Source of the DNA: Lottia gigantea
Taxonomy: Eukaryota; Mollusca; Gastropoda; Lottiidae
Length of the DNA stretch: 64,000 bases
Assembly: GCF_000327385.1 (NCBI RefSeq)
Contig: NW_008710115.1
Location: 499,377 to 563,376 of the forward strand
Direction of reading: 5' to 3'
The position numbers and the translations under genes were made by a program. Position 1 is the first letter of the stretch. Each line of letters begins with the position of its first letter. Shown piece by piece: positions 34,875-46,100 of the stretch. Under the pieces are notes generated by a model, which ran no database searches, was not told the DNA's origin, and saw only the letters and a program-made list of their open reading frames with translations.

Positions 34875-36903
34875 TTATATAAGGGAATTCTTCAGTCGAT
34901 TCCAAAACAAGTGAATAAATTCCATATCATCATCCCAAGTTATATAAGTAGTTGTCTTTAATAAAGCATTAAGTGAATTGCTCATATTTTCACTGTCTAT
35001 ATCTTCTAATAAAACTACACTCAAAGGTTCCATAGCTCGATTCAAAACGTGTTTTTGAGCTAAAGTCATTTCAAATTGACACCATTCACTTCGAGCAAAA
35101 TTATTACTTAATATAATTAAAACACGACGACTATTTTCAATCGATTCTACAATATTATCTATAATCAATCTACCAGCCTGGAAATCTCTTTCATGTATAC
35201 AGAGTTTAATGCCTTCATTTCCCTCTAACTGTGGTACCAAATCATCCAAGACCCAATCGTCCTCAGCGGAGTACGACACAAAAACGTCATAGAGGTACTG
35301 TTGTTCCGCTATATTGTTTAAGAGTTTTGGTTGATGTCGCCAGATATATATCTGATATTTGATGAGCCATCTGTATTTATAAACAAAAGATACTAGTATA
35401 AATAAAAGAAGTAGAAGACAACAAACACCAGTTATAGACGTATAGGCGGAGGCAAAAATGTGTTTCGTATAACTTCGTTCCGTCATATTTAAACAGTAAT
35501 ATCCCCTTGGAAAATGTTTAAATTTTGAATGATCTCGCTTCATCCACTCAATCAGCCAAATATTGTCACAAATACAATCTAGTTGATTATAAAAAAGTGA
35601 GATTGTTCTTAACTGTGACCTAAATTTATCAGGAAACATTTTTTTTGATATTTTTCTTAATAAATTCCTACCAAGATATAAAGTAGTTAAATTCTCAGTT
35701 CTATCCCAAAATCTGTCTTGCCATTTACTTAACTTGTTCCCATATAAATTTAGAACCTTGAGTTCGGTGAAATTTTGAATGGATTTCGGTATGTTATTTA
35801 ACCTGTTAATTGAGAGATCTAAATATTGCAAGGAGTGAAGTTCTGATAGCACTCGGTCTAATTGTGTACAAAGAAGACTTCCGGGGTCACTCAAATAATT
35901 AGCAGCAAAATACAGATATTTGACTTTCGGACAGCCACTGAACGCCAATGGATCAACATATTTTATTTTTATTTGATTATCAGATACTGTTAACCTTGCA
36001 AGATTTGAATTTTTAAAAGAATAATTCTCAAGTCTTAAATGGGTTTTAGAACTTTGCTGTTTTGCCAGATGGAGGTCAGTAAGGGAAGATAACTCTTGGA
36101 ATGATCCAGATTCAATCGTTGATATACAGTTGTTATCCAGAACAAATTTTGACAGTTTCTTTAAACAGTTCATAAATTGAGGAACATATTTACAAATATT
36201 GTTAGTCTCTAAATTCAAAAAGGACAAAGAAGGGAAAAGAGTTTTTACGTGACAAAAATCTGGGAGTGATCTAATTTTATTTGAAGTTAAGTATAATTGT
36301 TGTAAATTTTCCATTTTATCCATTACAATTGTCTCGATCGAATTGTTTTCGACTTTTAAAGTTTTTAGACCCAATGAGTTAAATTCTGTTAAATTTAATG
36401 TCTTAAGATGATTGTTGGAAATGTCAAGAATTGACAAAGTAAAATGATGATTAAATAATCCTTCTGGTATAAATTTTAAACCGATATTTCGAAGTATAAA
36501 TTTGTTACAGTCTATATTTCATATCAGAAAACAAATTAAACAAAGAATCAGCCGTCAATGGATTAAAGGAGAGATGTAATCTTTTTAAATATCTTAAAGA
36601 TGTAAAAGAATTGGTAGTAATATTTGTTATATGACAATTTTGAAATTTGAACTTCTGCACTTTCAGGTGTGTTATATTGGAAAAAGTGCGTTCATTGATC
36701 AAAGGGAGATAATTATATTTAAAAATGAACCTGTCGGTTCGAATTGGAAGTACAGGTATATACGTTAAATTAGTGTTGACACATATTACTGTGCCTTTTA
36801 AACATTCACACAGTTTTAAACTACAAGCATCTTCTTCACAATTACACATAGAGCAAACCAAAAGCAATAAGCAAAGAACTAACAGTCTTACACTATTCAT
36901 CAT
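34875..36903 (-). CDS. Toll-like receptor, apparent single frameshift
   Basis: An innate immune receptor: leucine-rich-repeat ectodomain, one membrane span and cytoplasmic TIR domain. The N-terminal part (36903-36505) has a signal peptide (SVRLLVLCLLLLVCSMCNC), a cysteine-rich LRRNT-like cap and LRRs. The second part (34875-36437 and a little upstream in the same frame) has about ten LRRs (MSILDISNNHLKTLNLTEF, YLDLSINRLNNIPKSI), an LRRCT (LDCICDNIWLIEWMKRD), a span (GVCCLLLLLFILVSFVYK) and a TIR domain. TIR box 1 is YDVFVSYSAEDDW; box 2 is ERDFQAGRLIIDNI, where the usual RDxxPG has alanine for proline; box 3 has LFWNRL. The frames change near 36511-36515: skipping one base there joins KY to DCNKFILRNIGLKF. 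This could be a real lesion, an allele or a sequence error. About 675 residues, a short TLR with a single LRRCT. Confidence 0.88.
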
Positions 36904-37344
36904 TTTGTATGAATTACTTTCGCATTATATATCAAAATCACGTCCTTTGAAAGTTTGTATCATATAACACGATTTATAATCTTTTGCAGCTATATACACA
37001 ATCATCAAATAGTTTAGCTAAGGACACAATTTCCAAATACGTGTTGGACCTCATTGTGAAAATAATTGTCATTGGATTAATCTTTCCACTATTGCTAAAT
37101 ATTCGGATAATATTTCAGGTTTAGTTTGCAAGGCGTCCACAAATGTCATCTTAAAAAGCTATTGTCCTTATTTTAAAAATCTTGATGGTAGGCTACTGGT
37201 TATCTAAATTTTATATTTATCCAATAGTATATACTATTGTTGCATGCCCACTTGTCCGCTTGTTTAAACTTCCAAAGCAGGATATCTGTTGTCCACTAAC
37301 TTTAAGCTTACATGGTAAGAAACCTGTTTTTCACTTTTCAATGT
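36904..37344. other. TLR upstream region
   Basis: AT-rich sequence before the TLR start; presumably its promoter. No feature recognised. Confidence 0.35.
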
Positions 37345-38164
37345 CCACTATCTTTAAGTTTACATGTTCACAATCTTTAAGCTTTCACAGCAAGATAACT
37401 GTTGTGTACAATCTCCCACTAGCTCTCATATAAGGAATCTGGTGAGCACAATCTTTAATGTTTTACGGTAGGATACCTGTCCACAATATATTTAAGTAAA
37501 AGTACCCGCAGTTTTCCAGTAAATCTCTATGTTGTAAACTACATATTCTCCAAAATCTTAAAGAGATATCGTGTTAAATATTTCATTTCCGCCGCTTTGT
37601 GTCCTTTCAATGAGTCACGCACTTCTCTTTTATGTCATATTAGCAAAAATCTATTCCTATTGACAAATACATGTAGGTTTACCCCGTTACACCTTTAGTC
37701 AGTGATGAGGCGATATCCCTATGGCTAGAAACCCAGAGACCTCGGATTGTCTCAATTTTATAAGCTTAAATGGTATGGTTAAACTTGTTTGAAATCTTGA
37801 AGCTTATCAATCTGATTAAATCGAGATATTTAATTTCGTGTTTAAGTTTACATGTTCACAATCTTTAAGCTTTCACAGCAAGATAACTGTTGTGTTCAAT
37901 CTCCCACTTGCTCTCATATAAGGAATCTGTTAAGCACATTATTTGATGTTTTACAGTAAGATACCCGCTGTCCACAATATTTAAGGTACAAAGTCATACA
38001 TGTACTATACACAATCTTTAAGTAAGGGTGCCTGTTGTCCATTCTCTCTAAGCATTAAATCTCTATGTTGTAAACTACATATTCTCCAAAATCTTAAAGA
38101 TAATATCGTGTTAAATATTTCATTTCCGCCGCTTTGTGTCCTTTCAATGAGTCACACACTTCTT
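37345..38164. repeat. Segmental direct duplication, about 300 bp, offset about 490-540
   Basis: Blocks repeat in the same order. CATGTTCACAATCTTTAAGC followed by TTTCACAGCAAGATAACTG occurs near 37361 and 37849. CTATGTTGTAAACTACATAT followed by TCTCCAAAATCTTAAAG occurs near 37529 and 38062, with TTTCCGCCGCTTTGTGTCCT shared after each. The copies differ by few bases (GTACAATC/GTTCAATC, CACGCAC/CACACAC), so the duplication is fairly young. The sequence between the blocks differs, and CTTTAAG-type words recur throughout, suggesting older repeat growth. Confidence 0.8.
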
Positions 38165-38390
38165 TATTATGGCCCGTATGCACCAAATGAAATTAAGCCA
38201 AATTTAATTCTATTCTTCCCGAACAACATTAACGTTTAATTTAATTCTATATTTTGTATGCACCCCATAGAATTACCTTAAATGTTTTTAAAAATTGGCT
38301 AATTTAATGCTAAACTTAAAGTTGGTCAGGACCAGTTTTAACTTTTAATTCTATTCGTAAATCAATCGAAATTCCTTTTGTGGCTCTTCG
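38165..38390. repeat. Possible Harbinger terminal region
   Basis: GGCCCGTATGCACCAAATGA near 38170 is followed by TTAATTCTATTC-type words that recur three times, with a second TATGCACCCC at about 38258. This AAATTTAATT-rich texture just before a Harbinger-like frame suggests a terminal or subterminal region of the same element; the outer boundary is not defined. Confidence 0.3.
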
Positions 38391-38720
38391 ATGTTTCAAA
38401 ATGACGATTATTTCGACGATTTAGATGAACTTGGTGAAATCAACCGTGTTATTCCCATCAATAGACATGTCAGGGATCGCCTGGACCCCTTTACATGGTT
38501 TTCGGAGGAGAAATTTACAGCAAGGTTTAGATTGAATAAGCAATCGGTGTTGAATATCACTAGGCCTAATAGTTTGCAAAAAGGAAACATGAGATGGATT
38601 CCATATCAAATTAATTATGACGTTCATTTGCTCCTTCGAGGGTTAAAGTTTGTTCCAAAATGTGGTTTCCGCATACGAAAGGAGAGCACTTCTCAACACA
38701 AATTGGTCAAAGAAGAATAA
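38391..38720 (+). mobile_element. PIF/Harbinger transposase N-terminal fragment
   Basis: The 109-codon frame contains NRHVRDRLDPFTWFSEEKFT and then ARFRLNKQSVLNI, the N-terminal signature of HARBI1-like transposases (R-x-R-x-DPF...S-E-E-F-x-x-R-F-R-L-x-K). RWIPYQINYDVHLLLRGLKF fits the next conserved block, which precedes the DDE core. The DDE core itself is not found downstream, and the frame runs into the MITE at 38713, so only a truncated piece remains. Confidence 0.7.
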
Positions 38721-38883
38721 CACAGGGGTTTAAATGGACCAGATGCAATTAATAACCCCAATGGCTCCAAAGGGGTTAAATAGGACCAAAGCAACTAGGG
38801 TTAGTTAGGGTTAAGACTGGTGTAGGGTGGGGTTAACCCTCTCTAAATTGTTTCGGGCCCAGTTAAACCCCTGTGTTATTCTT
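38713..38883. mobile_element. 171-bp MITE with perfect 21-bp inverted ends
   Basis: The left end (38713-38733) and right end (38863-38883) are exact reverse complements over 21 bases, beginning AAGAATAACACAGGGGTTTA. The interior is rich in GGGGTTAA and GGTTAGGGTTA words, on both strands. The target duplication is not clear. The stop codon of the Harbinger frame lies in the left end, so this element probably landed inside that fragment. Confidence 0.75.
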
Positions 38884-40173
38884 TTTTCTGGACCATTTTA
38901 TGTTTGAGAAGATGCGCAACGATGTGTTTTTTCATTTCATATGTGGACACCATATCTTGGAACAAGCTTTAACCCTTTCCTGGGCTAACCCTAATTGATT
39001 TTCTAAAACTAGATATCTTAGTCCGTGGTAGATTACCCCCCATCCCCCTTCCATAGGTTTAGTACATTTCCTTTAATTAATATTTCTTATTTATGATAAC
39101 TTGCAATTGAAGAGTGTCCTCGCAAAAATATCATACACGTATACTATTTTCACTTAATAAATTATATATATTTTTTATATGAAATACGCATTTTCCTTTT
39201 CATTTAATATAGGACAATTCCTCAGTTTCACCAGTGAAAATGTTTATCATGATTTCCATGGTTATTAATGTTCCTGTTGGAACCAGTATTCTTCTTATAT
39301 ATTTCAGATTCGGAAGATAATGGATTTGCATTTCAAATATTCTATATCATTCTTTTAAACTAACTTCACAAACATTGCTCTATCACTAGAGGTTACGCCT
39401 ACATGCCTGTGCCTGTGCTTTCGTAACATTGCTTAACCGCAATATTACAACCTTAAATTCCTAACCCTAGGTCTCGATGGCCTAGTGGTTGCGTGGCAAC
39501 TTTGATGTTCCGGGTTCGAGTCTTAAAAACTCAAACGCCGTCTTTTCTATCATTTTAAGTATATAAAAGAGGTCTGTGAATCTAGAATGGCCTAGCTTAA
39601 CCAAATCGCTCACTTTTTAACTTCTTTGGTTACACAAATATGTGATTTGTTTTTATATTGCATCTTGTATTAGATCAATTTCTCCTTATACTTTACTAAA
39701 GTCAAGCAGATATATTTTTGCACATAGACCTATTCTAATTATGAACAAAAAAGATTTGAAACAACAACTTTTGGTGTGTTAAAGGGATTGTAAAAAGGTT
39801 TTCAAAATGTGTATCAGGAGCATAGTATAGTTAGCCTAGATAGACTGTGGTTCCTGCATTTCCAACTAAGTGTTTGATGATGTCCAGTGACCTTATGCGA
39901 TACAAGAAAATTTAGTGACTTGATCAAACACTTAGTAAAACACACTCCTCCAATTTCGCTTGTAGAGCTTCAATCATTATTTCTGCTATTCTGAATCAAT
40001 ATTAGCATGGATTGCTGTGGTACTGCAAGTATTTTCCTGTAGATATGATAAAACTACATTTCAAAATAAGGTAAAACTTCTGTAACTTTATTAGATAACA
40101 ATATAACAAAACAACAAATTGTGTAATAAATGAAATCTATGTACAAAACAATTTAACTTTAAAAAAATGGTGA
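38884..40173. other. Intergenic interval with a SINE head
   Basis: Apart from the tRNA-like segment listed separately, no gene or repeat is recognised. The right end should contain the 3' UTR of the minus-strand membrane-protein gene. Confidence 0.4.
39470..39545 (+). mobile_element. tRNA-like SINE head
   Basis: TCTCGATGGCCTAGTGGTTG holds an A box (TGGCCTAGTGG), and CCGGGTTCGAGTCTTAAA holds a B box (GGTTCGAGTCT) at the right spacing. The 5' and 3' ends do not pair into an acceptor stem, so this is a tRNA-derived SINE head or tRNA pseudogene, not a working tRNA. Confidence 0.6.
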
Positions 40174-43100
40174 TTAAAAATCAAACGACTCTGATTCACG
40201 TGTAATATTTGCTACTTTATTACTCTTTAAACGTGTTGATACTTTACGTTTAGCTGTTGTTTGGTGCAATTCTAAAGTATCAGTGCTACTACTACTAACT
40301 TGACGGTAGTTTGTATTAGTCACCGATTCACTAGTTACACTAACCTGACTTGCATTAACTCGATTGGCACTTATCTCAACCTACAAAATCAATTTGGTAA
40401 AATTATTTTTGAGTCGAAAGCTCTTAAGATTCGAACCCAATAATTGGATACCCATTCTCTGGCAAACGATCTATTGTGAAAGTTCCGATAATGCTCTGCA
40501 ATAGATTCAGCTTTACGGAAACTGCCGAGGATTACTGAAAGACTAGTTGAAAAAAAAAATATTAGAGTTTACAGGGGAAATTGCACAAAAATAAGCAAAA
40601 GATCTGCAATGACTTTATAATACATGTGATCAGTTTCGGTGTGAAGGCTTTTACAATATAGCATAAAATTATATTGAAGGGTCACTATTGTGCTTCTATA
40701 AAACTGTTTATGTTTATCAAGGTCATGTTAACACAGTTCCTTTGTAACTTTAATTTATAAAACATAATAAACATGAACTTACAAGAAGAAAAGATTGTTT
40801 TTCAAAACGAACGGCTAACATTAAGATTACCCAATAAATGATTACAATACATATAACACTGATAATAATATAATCTAAATATGATGGATATAGATTTAAA
40901 CTTGTCAATAATCCACCAGTTTGTAATAATACAATTCCAATATTACATAATATCTAGAAAATATAAAAAACAACCTGACATCTAGATCAAAATCATGATC
41001 TTGGAGAATGGGGCCAGTTAAATACAGGTCTGGAGGATCTCCTTATGATGAGTGTCACTCATTAAAAGGCAATTCAAATCAGCATAGTTTGTCTATAGAC
41101 TTGTTTTAAACCTTACAAAAGTAACTTGTTGTATATTTTCACTGACTTCTTGCTCCTGTTCACTGAGCTCTTAAATCTTAGTCCAAATATTAGAATTCTT
41201 ACTTCCAAACCAGTTGAGGATTTAATTTCTTGAACGTGTGTTTAAAATAGGACGAGTTTTTGTCAATCAAGTTGAATGCCAAGATACCAGGATGGTGATA
41301 AATCAAATTGTAATTGTAACTTACATCAAGTATAAGGTGATTATTACAAGATGTATACTTCCAGAAAAAACATCTAAATAAAAATATAATGATTATAAAA
41401 ATGTAAATGATAACCATAGACTTTCTAATTACTGGATAAAGAGAATCAAATTATCATAAGCTATACATTAAACTATTACATTAAAGAGTGACAATCTATC
41501 AGTTTAACATTTTCAACATGAGTAGTCGTTAACCAGTCACATGATTAAGCAATATATACCTAACCGGTCACAAAACGTTAACGTTATACGTTTATAATTA
41601 AATCACGATTCCGTTTACACGGTATCACGCAATTTGATTGGATAACAGCGGTCACATGAATTCGGTTTATTTCGGTGTAAACCGAATTTAAATATAAGCT
41701 CCGCCCCTTAACGGACTACTTTTATCATTGAGTTTATATTGAGTTATATTGGCGTGGCTACTACACAGCTTCGATGTCTTTCCTTCGACGTCACCAGAGC
41801 CAAAATCAACACTTCACTGAATGAATACAGTATTTTCAAAATTCCCTCGAATGTGCACACTCCAAATATCAACAAAATCATGATTTTTGGACTTATTTCG
41901 AACTCGTCTTTCAATAATCAAACTTTAAATGTGGCCGCTCCGTAAACTTCCAAGCAGTAGACTATAAATAGGTGACCTACTTATTTTTGATTGGCTGTTC
42001 TGTATGACATCTCTATTGTTAGTATCAGTTCATTAACGTTATGTTAAAATTTTAGGTATTTATGCACCAATTTTGTGCCTTAGTTTGTTGCTATTTTAGA
42101 TAAATATTTAAACACGTATTCGAGTTGATTAATTATAAAGAATGACCTGAACATTTTTTCAATTTATCCATGTATAAACAGAAAAAAACCTATGTACACT
42201 TATGTATAAACCGCTACGCGGAAAAAAACCTATGTTCACTTATGTATAAACCGCTACGCGGATTTATACAGTGTACACAGGTTTTTTCTGTTTGTACATC
42301 GATAAACTGAAAAAATGTTCCGGTCATTCCTTCGTTTGATTTCATTTGCCCTCAGTGTTTAAAGTGTCTCAACTCAGGGGTATAAAAAGGTAGTAAATTT
42401 ACTAACCAGATAAAAAGATACCTGTTTGTTGGCATATATATTCGAAAATCCTCTTCAATTTTTGTTTGTATGAACCTTGGATTAAAACATATTTTTGGTT
42501 GTATAATGTGGAACATTATGAGCTGACAAATAATACCTTTGAATATAACATATAATATAACTTTACCTGTATGGTCTAGCTAACAGCAATAACAACAGAT
42601 AGGATACAGTTAAACAACATACACCAATAGATTGATATACTGGACTGAAATTATCAATAACAACAGATAGGATACAGTTAAACAACATACACCAATAGAT
42701 TGATACACTGGACTGAAATAATCAATAACAACAGATAGGATACAGTTAAACAACATACACCAATAGATTGATATACTGGACTGAAATTATCAATAACAAC
42801 AGATAGGATACAGTTAAACAACATACACCAATAGATTGATACACTGGACTGAAATTATCAATAACAACAGATAGGATACAGTTAAACAACATACACCAAT
42901 AGATTGATACACTGGACTGAAATTATCAATAACAACAGATAGGATACAGTTAAACAACATACACCAATAGATTGATACACTGGACTGAAATAATCAATAA
43001 CAACAGATAGGATACAGTTAAACAACATACACCAATAGATTGATACACTGGACTGAAATAATCAATAACAACAGATAGGATACAGTTAAACAACATACAC

Positions 43101-46100
43101 CAATAGATTGATACACTGGACTGAAATTATCAATAACAACAGATAGGATACAGTTAAAAAACATACACCAATAGATTGATACACTGGACTGAAATTATCA
43201 ATAACAACAGAATAGTGTAGGTTGGAACATAAAAGGTTAAAGCAATATTAAATATAACGATGAAGGGGTAAAATAGTATTATTGTTTAACTTACTGAAGT
43301 AGTAAGGTATCTGTTAAGCCTAAACTAATGAGTATTCTAAACTTTGGTAAAGCATCCCACACACATGACCTTTTCTTGTAGGACTCGTACACAAATCTGG
43401 AAAAAGATATTAATTTCTATGCAATTTTAAAATGAAAATGGCACATCACAAGACAATTATAGTCTATGATATTGTAAATCTTCATCAAATGAAATAAAGT
43501 TTTTATGTTCTACATAAACGGTGGTATAAGCTAAACAGAATCTTAGTTTAAACTCTCACATTAGTGTGTCAGTGTCAAGAACAAATAAACATATTTAAAA
43601 AATCTAACAGTGAATCATCATCACTTAATAATTAATTTAACTTTCTTACCCATATTCATTTTCTTGACTTTCCAGTAAATCCCATTTATTCTGTCGTAAT
43701 GGAAATATTATAAGGCAGAATAAAACAAAGACTAGACAAGCTATTAGATAGAAAAACAGTAACAGGTTCATTGTCTGAAAAGGAATACAGAAATTTATAT
43801 TACCAAATACAGAAATGACAAGTTAGTAGTTTGAACTAAATTACTAATTTTATTTTACATTAATACAAAGTGTGAGAGGTGTATTCTTACCTGAAATATG
43901 ATGGAATCACAAGTGAATGTATTATCATATAGAAATATATCTCTACTGGACAATCTAAAAACCATACCCTAAAAAAATTACAAAAACATTTAATTCACTT
44001 CTCTACTCATATTGGCATATTTCAGATACTGGTAGTAGTAGCAGTGGAAATGATGGTTTGACAATACAATAAAAGTAGCCTACATGTACCTCAAATGAAC
44101 TATACAGTAATCTTCGTTACACCTAATGATGTTGGAGGAGAAGGTTGGGTGTGTGAAGTCTCGGAGAGCACCACCAAACCGTAAGAACGAACCTTGACAT
44201 AACCAAGCAAATGACGTTATGTAAAGGACCAACCCTCTTAACAAATTATTCTGTGACTATAACTGTATCAAATTTCAAATCAAAGTCAAAACATTAAAAA
44301 CTTACCTCATCAAATATAGATGTACAAGAAAAAGAACGAATTATGCAAATTATTATTGGCATAAGATAAATAATAACTATTAAATATAAAAATCTTCTAA
44401 GTTTTAGCCTGCTGTTTATAATCATCTCTTCTTTTTCTTTATCTTTCTGGTGTTTTCTTAATTTTAACAGAGTTTTTTCCTGAAATAATTTTAACATGAT
44501 TCTTTAGAATGTAATAATATAAAAACTCTACATTTGTAATGGAAAAAATAAAATGGATATGAAAAAAAATTGTCAATTTTTAAATAACAATACAAATTAG
44601 TAGCAGACTTTGACATTATGAGATGTTCCATACACCTTGGTTATGGCAAAAAGTCATTTTGTCAAAATTCTATGGAATAAACCATAAGAGATATGATAAA
44701 CCATAAAAGACATAAAAAACAGACATAATATAGTCAAACTATCACATTAATGCACCTACATGGGCACCCATTTACCTTGCTCTGAAGGCATTTAGAACCA
44801 CTTTTTTGTAAATCCAATTAGCATTTGTTGACAGTTCTCTCCACTCCCTCTGACAACTATTAAGTAACATTTTTGTTGTTAAAACAACAAAAATGTTACT
44901 TAATATGATCGTACTATTACTTAAATTACAAAATGAGCTGATCAAGCTATCATGAAATTATGTTTCTGTTTAAAAATGTCCCCAAATAATAAAGATCTGA
45001 CTACCTCTCTGTTGTTAATGATCAGTCCTATTATTATTATAATTGTTGGTATACATAACGCTGTCAACCATTCTATATACAACTTATCTTTTGTAGTGGA
45101 TACCATACACCCTAAAATATATTATCATTTCTTATAGTTACTGCTTTTGCTTCTAATGAAATCTTTATTCAAAAGTTATTGATGATTTGTACAGTAGGCC
45201 TTCATGTGTATAGGCCGTCTTCATTAGCCCAGATGGTGCAGAAAAGTAGGTCATAAAACTCTATTCATTCATTTCATTATTTAATAATTTTCTAAAATAT
45301 TTGCCAAGTTTTTATGGCATAAAAGGAAACAGATATCATAATGGTGCAAATAAAAGAGTTACACATACACATATTTACGCCAGAAAACCTGTCGTGAGAA
45401 AAATGAACATACAGGAGTCTGTCTGTTTTTGGTTCCAGTTTTACAAATGAAATAATGTTTTATGATAGCTCAACTTATACTAACTTAAATCAACAACACT
45501 AGCAGTAAATTTACCAAATCCTATGATACTTATAAATTTTATAACTGATGGAGGCCAGTTGGTTTTTACATGGATAGATGATATTAGTAGTTGAAAAAAA
45601 TGAATCATGATCTTTAGCTGAAAGTATAGATCACATAATTCAATGATTACACCACCCTTTCCTCTATTGACAAAAATTAACCAAAAATTATTTTTGATCA
45701 TTCTTGTTATTTTAAAGCTTGCGCATACAAATCCTTTCATTTTGATAATTTACTTAAAAAAAACCTGGAGGTTAAAGCTCAAACCAAGAAATAATGTAAT
45801 CTCCTTTCTGTTCCTGTTATAAATTTCACAGGGCCTAACTGTGTAAATTTTATCAATGCACATCATGAATACTAAAAAGATCAACTCAAATAATTTTATG
45901 AAACGAAATGGCTATGTGCTAAGTTTCAATAATAATCAGAACATTTTTATATTTCTGTACAAAACCTTGGTGACATATTGGGGAGTGAAACCTTGAAGAA
46001 AGAAACCAATCAGCACAATGAGTAAAAATAAACCCAGTGTTACAGCTGTCCATGGAATCTTCTCACATGGTATACATGAATTACCAAACAGAAAATATTC

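Noticed and set aside
39470-39545. A working tRNA gene
   Set aside because: A and B boxes are present, but the ends do not pair into an acceptor stem and the 3' part is not tRNA-like.
41739-41945. 68-codon plus-strand frame in a membrane-protein intron
   Set aside because: No recognisable domain, no splice support and antisense to a well-supported gene.
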